Source: Conchocele bisecta (taxonomy: Eukaryota; Mollusca; Bivalvia; Lucinida; Thyasiridae). From it: DNA of 64,000 nucleotides. The notes below the pieces were generated by a model. It saw nothing but the letters and a program-made list of their open reading frames with translations. It was not told the DNA's origin and searched no databases. The stretch is from the NCBI GenBank assembly GCA_029237695.1, contig CM055265.1, positions 46,499,056 to 46,563,055 of the forward strand, read 5' to 3'. A program made the position numbers and the translations under genes. This document shows positions 55,948 through 64,000 of the stretch, piece by piece (position 1 is the stretch's first letter; each line of letters begins with the position of its first letter).

Positions 55948-57162
55948 CTGATGTTTTTACCACTCCACAATAGTTGAATGGTTATATTAGACATGTCATG
56001 TGATTTTGTACCTAAGAACATGTGCAATTTTTCATGAAATATATTTACAGAAACTGATATTTTCTGTAAATGACGTCGAAAGATGGAATTCTGCAATTGC
56101 TATGAAAACATTTCGACGTCATTTACAGAAACTATCACAAATTTTGTCAATATTTTTCATGAGATATCGCACAATAATTCGAGCACAAAAATATTTACAC
56201 AATTCCCTAACATTTGATTGGTCCGTAGCAAGTCTCTGTCCAGAATTTATATCCCAGTAAACTCCATGCCGAACTACTTTCCGTAACCGTCAGGCGCAGT
56301 TAAAATAATTCTTAAGAAAACGGAAAATAAACACATTTTCTTGATGAATTTATTTCAAATGCTGGAATTATATGGAATGAACGGCCTTTTTGTGGAATTT
56401 ATCGGGGATATAAACTTGGAAAAGTCGCGAGAATACTGGACGAGGCCTTCCGGCCTTCGTCCAGTATTCCCGCGACTTTTCCAAGTTTATACCCCGATAA
56501 ATTCCACAAAAAGGCCATTCATTCCTATAATCACTTGTACAAAATCACATGGCGTGTCTCATATAGTGTTACCCTGGCCTATCCATTGGTCACAAACTCG
56601 TAGTAGGTAGAATCGCGTAGCAAATTTCAATATCGGCTCAACACCAGAGTGATGCATTATCACCCGCTTTTGGATTTAAAATTTTGCAAGTTTGTTGTTG
56701 CTTGTAATACTGTTTAACTGTAGTATGTAGATGCTCACCTTGATTTGGACTGTAGATACACAAAATGATTTTTTTGTGCCAGCCCCGTGTCACAGATTAT
56801 CTTGAGAATTTCGCAATCGCGTTTACATCCCAATACAATACATTAGACCCACGTGCTGTTGATTGGTTAAAGTTTGTTTGACGTCCATAAATTCCACGAG
56901 GTTGTCAATAACTGCACGCTATTGACCGGCAATGTCGCTGTTCCAGGAATTGCGACAAATTGACGTAAAACAATACTATTCTTAATTTTAATGCCATATT
57001 TGGTTATTTACATTTTTGAAACTATCGGAAAATGCAGTGTAAATATAAGTAATAAAACCATGGGCTGTTGCTTTTACTAGAGTGTACAATATCTTCGGAC
57101 TCCACACACTTTAAACAGACCAACTGTATTATACACGCCAGTAAATGCATCATCCCATGGTT

Positions 57163-59751
57163 TTTGTCGCGCCTGCTTTAGCAGAGGCGCGACTATAGTC
57201 GGCGCTTTTTCCGTTGTCGTCCGCGTCGTCCGGGTTTTTAGCTCGACTATTCGAAGAATAAGTAGAGCTTATGTTGTCACCCCGGCGTCGGCGTCACCGT
57301 CACGTCTTGGTTAAGATTTTTAGTCAACCTTGTATATGGAATACTACTGGCCCTACACCCACCATACTTGGACAACTTCATCTCCTAGTGATGTACATCA
57401 ATAACCCCTGATCTATATTTGACCTTCACCTACATTTCCTCTTGAATTACTTACTTAATTCCCATTGGTTAAGGTTTTTAATCAACCTTGGTTAAGGTTT
57501 TTAGTCAAGCTTGTACATGGAACACTATTGTGCATACAGACACCATACTTGGACAACCTTTTCTCATAGGGATGTACATCAATAACCCCTGATCTATATT
57601 TGACCTTGACCTACATTTCCTCTTGAATTACTTACTTAATTCCCCTTGGTTATGGTTTTTAGTCAAGCTTGTATATGGAATACTACTGGCCCTACACCCA
57701 CCATACTTGGACAACTTCATCTCCTAGTGATGTGCATCAATAACCCCTGACCTATATTTGACCTTCACCTACATTTCCTCTTGAATTACTTACTTAATTC
57801 CCCTTGGTTAAGGTTTTTAGTCAACCTTGGTTAAGGTTTTTAATCAAGCTTGTACATGGAATACTATTGTGCATCCAGACACCATACTTGGATAACTTTT
57901 TCACATAGGGATGTACATCAATAACCCCTGACCTTTATTTTACCTTCACCTACATTTAACCTTGAATTACTTGGTTAATGTTTATAGTCAAGCTTGTATA
58001 TGGAATACTCCTGGGCCTACATCAACCATACTTGGACAACTTCATCTCCTAGTGATGTACATCAATAATCCCTGACCTATATTTGACCTTGACCTACTTT
58101 TATCCTTGGATTACTTAGTTATTTCCCCTTGGTTACGGTTTTTAGTCAAGCTTGTATATGGAATACTCCTGGGCCTACAGAAACCATACTTGGAAAACTT
58201 CATCTCCTAGTGATATACATCAATAACCCCTCACCTATATCTGACATTGACCTACATTTAACCTTGAATTACTTACTTAATTTCCCTTGGTTAAGGTTTT
58301 TAGTCAACCTTGGTTAAGGTTTTTATGCAGGCCGCAGCTACCTTTGTCAAGCTATGTGTACATCGACAACCCTCGTAGTTGAGCTATGCAGTTCTCCTAC
58401 AGCTCTTGTTTTGTAAGGCAAATGCGTTAAAGTTATTGTTTCTTCACAATATCTCTTTAACCCCTTGCCAGACTTTGATAATATTTCACATCAATGTTTG
58501 TCATGGGATGATGCTTCACTACGCACACCCCCACATCCAAATTCTGAAGGTCAAGGTCATTTATTTACTTGTAATGTTCACCGGTTTTGTAACAGGAATG
58601 CGTTAAAGTTATTGTTTTTTCACAATATTTCTTTAACCCCTTGCTAGACTTTGATAATATTTCACATCAAAGTTCGTCTAGGGATGATGCTTCATTACGC
58701 ACACCCCACATCAAAATTCTGAAGGTCAAGGTCATTTATTTACTTTTAATGTTCACCGGTTTTGTAACAGAAATGCGTTAAAGTTATTGTTTTTTCACAA
58801 TATCTCTTTAACCCCTTGCCACACTTTGATAATATTTCACATCAATGTTTGTCTATGGATCATGCTTCATTATGCACAAGGTCAAGGTCATTTATTTACT
58901 TGTAATGTTCACTGGTTTTGTAACAGGAATGCGTTAAAGTTATTGTTTTTTCACAATATCTCTTTAACCCCTTGCCATACTTTGATAATATTTCACATCA
59001 ATGTTTGTCTACGGATGATGCTTCATTACGCACACCCCCACATCCAAATTCTCAAGGTCGAGGTCATTTATTTACTTTTAATGTTCACTGGTTTTGTAAC
59101 AGAAATGTGTTAAAGTTATTGTTTTTTCACAATATCTCTTTAACCCCTTGCCAGACTTTGATAATATTTCACATCAAAGTTCGTCTAGGGATGATGCTTC
59201 ATTACGCACACCCCCACATCAAAATTCTGAAGGTCAAGGTCATTTATTTACTTGTAATATTCACCGGTTTTGTAACAGGAATGCGTTAAAGTTATTGTTT
59301 TTTCACAATATCTCTTTAACCCCTTGCCACACTTTGATAATATTTCACATCAATGTTTGTCTACGGATGATGCTTCATCCCCACATCCAAATTCTGAAGG
59401 TCAAGGTCATTTATTTACCTGTACTGTTCACCGGTTTTGTAACAGGAATGCGTTAAAGTTATTGTTTTGTTCACAATATCTCTTAACCTCTTGCCACACT
59501 TTGATAATATTTCACATCAATGTTCGTCTAGGGATGATACTTCATTACGCACACCCCTACATCCAAATTCTGAAGGTCAAGGTCATTTATTTACTTGTAA
59601 TGTTCACTGTCAAATGCCTCGGCAGGCGCGACACCGCTTCCGTGGCGGAATTCTTGTATTCCTTAATACATGAATGAAGTGACTTCATACTTGTCCCGAA
59701 TATCTCCAACGGTGGATCATCCTCGTTCTATGATCACATTTTCTAGTTACA
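57163..59751 (+). mobile_element. Helitron-like element with two tandem arrays
   Basis: It begins 'gtcgcgcctgctttagcaga' and ends 'cctcggcaggcgcgacaccg' ... 'tctatgatcacattttCTAG|T'. The core is two arrays: about six ~165-base units (57250-58330, 'aacttcatctcctagtgatg') and seven ~175-base units (58415-59600, 'cacaatatctctttaacccc'). No open frame longer than the repeat artefacts is present. Confidence 0.6.
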
Positions 59752-59904
59752 TAAGCCTTTTCTGAACATGGAATAATCTTAAAATTTACATGGAAGAAGT
59801 ACGGATAAATTGTTAAATTTAAGAATATTAATTGCCAGTAAATGGTGTGGATTAAATACAATTTTGGCTAATCTAGATCTACATTGATCATAATGCTGAC
59901 AGCC

Positions 59905-60445
59905 ATTTTTGTTGCACCTGCTTTATCAGAAGGCGCGACTTTAGTTACCGCTTTTCCCGTCCGCGTCGTTGATTTCCGAAATGTCAAAAAGTTTGTACAA
60001 GTTTCGTCATCATGGTATAACTTTAATATTACTTGACGGATTACTTCAATATTTGGACACTTGATACATGTGATCATTCGGAACACCCTCATGCCGCCAT
60101 TAACATGACCTTGACCTTTGTATTACCTTCACATGTTTTGCAGAAACATATAGCCATTTTTTGCGTCAAAAAGTTTGTACAACTTTCTTCATTATGATAC
60201 AACTTTAATATTACTTGACAGATTGATTCAATATTTGGACACTTCATTCATGTGAACGGAAACACGTAGCCATTTCATTTTTGGCAAAAAGTTTTTACAA
60301 GTTTCTTCATCATAGTATAACAATGTTACTTGATGAATTGCTTCAATATTTGGACACTTGATACATTTAAGCAGTTGAAACACACTCATGCTGCCATTAC
60401 ATTGACCTTTTTGACATTCACATGACCTTTTTCATGTTTTAAGTA
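59905..60445 (+). mobile_element. Third element of the 'gcacctgctttatcagaagg' type
   Basis: The left border and degenerate core units ('aatatttggacacttgatac' three times) match 32955-33490. The right border is not clear. Confidence 0.5.
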
Positions 60446-61190
60446 TGCACTTCTCCGACACTAAACAATTCTTTATCAATGTTCCTTTGGTCAATTTCAG
60501 CGTGGCAACTGTAAAATATAAAATAGTAAAAATGTTTGTATGTCATGCTATTAGTATTAATTTGTATTATTATTTGTATTCTAAGAAACCTAACAATTTT
60601 GTGACTTCGCCAATATATTGTGTTCCAATATATTGTGTTCGGCCTATTTGTACTTTCGCTAACAATTGTGATCCTGTAGTCTTGATATGTGGCCACGAGA
60701 TGACAATGTGCAATATGCCAATGTAGTTGCTTTAAAAGGATTGCTTAAGAACAGCCATCATAATTTCTGTCTTGCAGCCAGATTTGCAGCTATGCTGGTC
60801 ACAGATCTTATTAACCATTTCAACACCACATGCCTGTATAGTGGTTTTGGCAAAAAAGGTAGATCCAGATGAGCCGACTCGTGGCGAGCCGTCTCATCAG
60901 GATCTCCACTTTTTGCAAGTAATTTTTGAGAACAAAAACACCCCCTTTTCATAACTGGACTACTAGTCCAGTTAGTTAGGGGTGAAAGGGTTAAGGTCAA
61001 TTTTCTCGAAGGTTAGCTTAAATACAGTATTAAAACAGCAATGTACTACCTCTAACATGTAGACTAATTTCCCACTATTGCTTCCAACACTAATCCGACT
61101 TGTCCATGCGGTTTTACAGGGTGAATTTAATTTAATTCAGCATTGTAAGGGTTAATATTGGCGTTTATGTACAGTTTGTTCATGTTAGTA

Positions 61191-62768
61191 CCGTAATAAC
61201 CCTAAGTATTTGGACACAATTTGCTTTGGCAAACCCCTATTGACAGGTGGTCGTTGTTCCAAGGGTCGAACATTTTCCCGGTTTCACAACAAAGTCGGCC
61301 ATGTATTTATATTTAGCATTCTATTGTAATCTATATGCATGCATAGAAAACGTCTTGGCTGTATACACTTCCACCCGACGATTCGCTATTGCACGATTGT
61401 GGAGTGTATCTGCTTTTCATCAATTAAAAATTGCATGAAAATGGCTAAAATAGTCAATTTATTTTGTTTTGTCATCTTGTTGTTAGTGTTCTGAACCCAG
61501 CCTCGCTTTGGAAATTATATACAAAGGGGAGTAATTATCTTCACGATAAGTATATCCCGCGGCTTGCTTTGGTGCACCATTTAATAGCTTGTCGGAATTA
61601 CATGTAAGTGGTTTAATTTAGCATGACCATTAGTATTTTGTTTTCTTCTTTTCAATTTCGCACCATTAGTTGAAATTAATAACGGTCATATAGTCTTTAT
61701 TAAAACGATAGCCTATGTGGCGCGGCCTGTTAAAACCGCAAGTTTTTTTGTAACAAAAAAATGTGTCGAGTCGAGTAACCCACACGAGATAGGTGTCCAA
61801 ATCAGGAGAGAACACCAGGCTTATTTGCTTTCTGTCCAATGTACTGTATACTATCCTGGTCAAGCCCGAATATTTAAGCCTATGGCGAATTGGCAATGTC
61901 CGCTGACGTAATTACGGATGTTTTTAATTAGAGATTCGCGAGCATTGTAAACCATGGGCAGACTACGCGAATCCACTGCCTGGTCTGGCCGCTAATGCAA
62001 TAAGCCGGGATTTGTCGGAGATCGAGACCCAATTCATATAAACACGTTTGTCGTGTCACTTTAGACTGGTTCCCGGTCGCTAGGAATAACGCTAGGCTGC
62101 GCATCCGACAGGGTACCAGTCTAGTGTGGACTACGTGACTGACGTCAGCAACTGTGTATTGATCTTTGATATGGCCTTGTACCCAGCCGTACGAAATTTA
62201 CACTTGACACGCGCGGTGTGTTTGAAGTCTTAGTATTGTCACTGTAGACGAATCGGCATCGTGTAAACACAGTTTGCCAGCTAATGATGGAGTTTTATGA
62301 CTTGCGCGGAATTGCATTATGCCTATTGAAATACACGACATGGAATACATATCGGGGGAAATACCGTTAATGGAGTTCTGCAATATTGTTCATGGAAAAT
62401 GTTTAATGTCGCCAAAATTACTAAAAATGACACTGACCATATCGGGCAAGGTAAATGTTTTCAAAAGAATGCGAATGTAATTGATGACTAATTGGTTACG
62501 ACCAGTTGCAATTCAGATGGCCGACAAAAACATGACATGGTCGCTGTTCACATACAAAAATGCCGTGTGGGAATGAAAATAGCTGGTCGCTGGTCGCAGT
62601 TCGTGGGTGGTCGTTATTCCAAGGTCTTATAAAGAACAAAATTGGACGGGGGGTTTTTAACTGGCTCTTGTGGACAGGTGGTCGCTATTCCCAGGTGGTC
62701 GTTAACACAGGTTTGACTATATGTGTTTCCAAGAATAAATTGTGTCCAAATATTTAGGGTTATTACGG
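61191..62768. mobile_element. TIR element, 'ccgtaataaccctaagtatt' ends, TA duplication
   Basis: The left end ccgtaataaccctaagtatt (continuing 'tggacacaat') is matched in inverse by 'aatatttagggttattacgg' at 62749-62768, with TA outside both ends. Subterminal 'ggtggtcg.t.ttcca' occurs at both sides. The interior 61880-62475 is the inverted copy of 20930-21450. No transposase frame was found. Confidence 0.8.
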
Positions 62769-62769
62769 T

Positions 62770-63500
62770 ACTCCAAATTGTAATCATGTTGAACTAATAA
62801 CGTAAAATACTCGTGGATGAAAGAAAGTTGTCGATGTTTGTTTGGGGTTCTATAATGGTCCATGCAGCCGGATTTGTCCGAAATCTTCATGAATCGTTAG
62901 TGTTCCGTTTGTCACTGGTGTTATGTCTACAGTGATGTTTACGTTAACATTATTATTTATTAAATTTCATCTTATAAAATTACATATGTTGAAATGTATA
63001 TTATCTACCAAAATAATATGTCTGGTGATGAATAGTTCACAAATCAATGCTGTTGTATTTTCGTAATCACTTTACATTATTATTGTTTAACTGAAATGAA
63101 CAGGTGTAATATTGGATTCGACTCTGTTAACCCGGCCTAAAATGACATTAGCTGTTGACAGGCCGTTAAACACTATTCAATTAATAAATGAATTGCTGCA
63201 ATTTCTTCTAAAAATTATGTTGAAATAAATATATTATCTAGCAAAATGACATTTATGTTGATGGATAGTTCACAAATCAATGTTGCTGTGTTCATAAATT
63301 ATGTTGCTAATCATGCATGGACAGATGTGTTTGTAGTAAATGTTCACTCTTACCTATAAATGTGATTCACCATGACATTTTCAGGACATGATTGTGGGGT
63401 ATGGGGAGATTCATGGGCAACGTTGTGGCGGATGGTTGGGAGCATATGATGGGTAATTTAACAATCGGGATTCATCCTTTACGGAATCCCGAACGGAGAC
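62770..63500. other. Intergenic, no feature recognised
   Basis: AT-rich sequence with two loosely similar stretches ('tagttcacaaatcaatg' at about 63032 and 63268). I see no gene or transposon end here. Confidence 0.5.
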
Positions 63501-63503
63501 CTG

Positions 63504-63805
63504 TAGCCGATTTCACCAACATTGCAAAGTATACTTTTCTAGCAAAGTATACTTTGAGGGAGCAATCATTTATTTTTCCCGAAATGCATTATGTCGTATA
63601 GAACTAACCACTGCAGATATTTGATGATTAAAAGTATGCAGAATTATTATACTGAATTTGTTACATTATCACAGCCAAAATGGCTGTGATAATGTAATAA
63701 TTCTGTATAATAAAAATTTAGAAAATTATCCTAAAATTGAAAATTTCTCCCTCAAAGTATACTTTGCTAGAAAAGCATACTTTGCAATGTTGATGAAATA
63801 GGCTA
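63504..63805. mobile_element. Palindromic CWG MITE, copy 6
   Basis: Flanked by CTG on both sides, TAGCCGATTTCACCA...TGATGAAATAGGCTA, with the complete central hairpin. Confidence 0.9.
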
Positions 63806-64000
63806 CTGGTTTGACCCTCAGTACGTCTTTGGCTTTCTTGTATGTGAGAGTTGAATCTCGTTCTGGTTATACCCCTAATAACAGTAATCCTAGCGATATT
63901 ACTTTTAGGGGAAGGGGCAACGTGACTGGTGTGATATGGACCTGCCACCAGGTGGGCTTTTTCTAATTTCAGGGCTGAATATATTTATTTTCGATGTAAA

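Noticed and set aside
58379..59677. Chain of ~100-codon frames containing FHNISLTPC repeats
   Set aside because: Product of the ~175-base tandem array; no conserved domain and no splice context.

Overview
This is a repeat-dense, AT-rich eukaryotic chromosome segment. The coding regions are short exons with GT/AG introns of 0.3 to 6.6 kb, and most of the remaining DNA is transposon-derived. tRNA-derived SINEs with a conserved 'ttgctgggacgttaaac' tail and abundant palindromic MITEs fit a marine or freshwater bivalve mollusc. That assignment is an inference from repeat style; nothing in the window is species-diagnostic.

The only host gene I can support is importin-4 (IPO4) on the + strand. I could join 22 exons from 7736 to the stop codon at 54188-54190. 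All 21 junctions keep frame and use GT/AG, giving 957 residues that follow the importin-4 HEAT-repeat solenoid from about residue 120 of the family to its C-terminus. The N-terminal exons (Ran-binding importin-beta N domain) are not recognisable in 1-7735 and probably lie upstream. From 54191 to 64000 I see no further gene.

The most unusual feature is that several IPO4 exon edges are tandemly amplified together with their splice sites. The acceptor and first ~27 nt of exon 12 occur 49 times (38645-40973). The acceptor and 5' half of exon 5 occur about 8 times (22755-23340). The 3' ends and donors of exons 3, 17 and 20 occur 3 to 4 times each, and an internal piece of exon 9 is copied into the next intron. 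No other gene is present for comparison, so whether this is gene-specific cannot be judged from the window.

Layout: 1-5.5 kb is a stack of nested transposons (MITE, TIR element, Helitron-like element with tandem repeats). 5.5-12.6 kb carries MITEs, a SINE, a pogo-like element and exons 1-2. 12.7-15.4 kb is a broken Tigger/pogo transposon inside a SINE. 15.8-18 kb has exons 3-4. 19.2-22.5 kb is a composite TIR element. 22.7-25.8 kb has exons 5-7. 26-31.6 kb holds low-complexity arrays and a Harbinger-like element. 32.3-54.2 kb has exons 8-22 with MITEs between them. 54.2-64 kb holds MITEs, two large tandem arrays and a further TIR element. Several insertions have readable empty sites within older repeats, so their relative order can be deduced.
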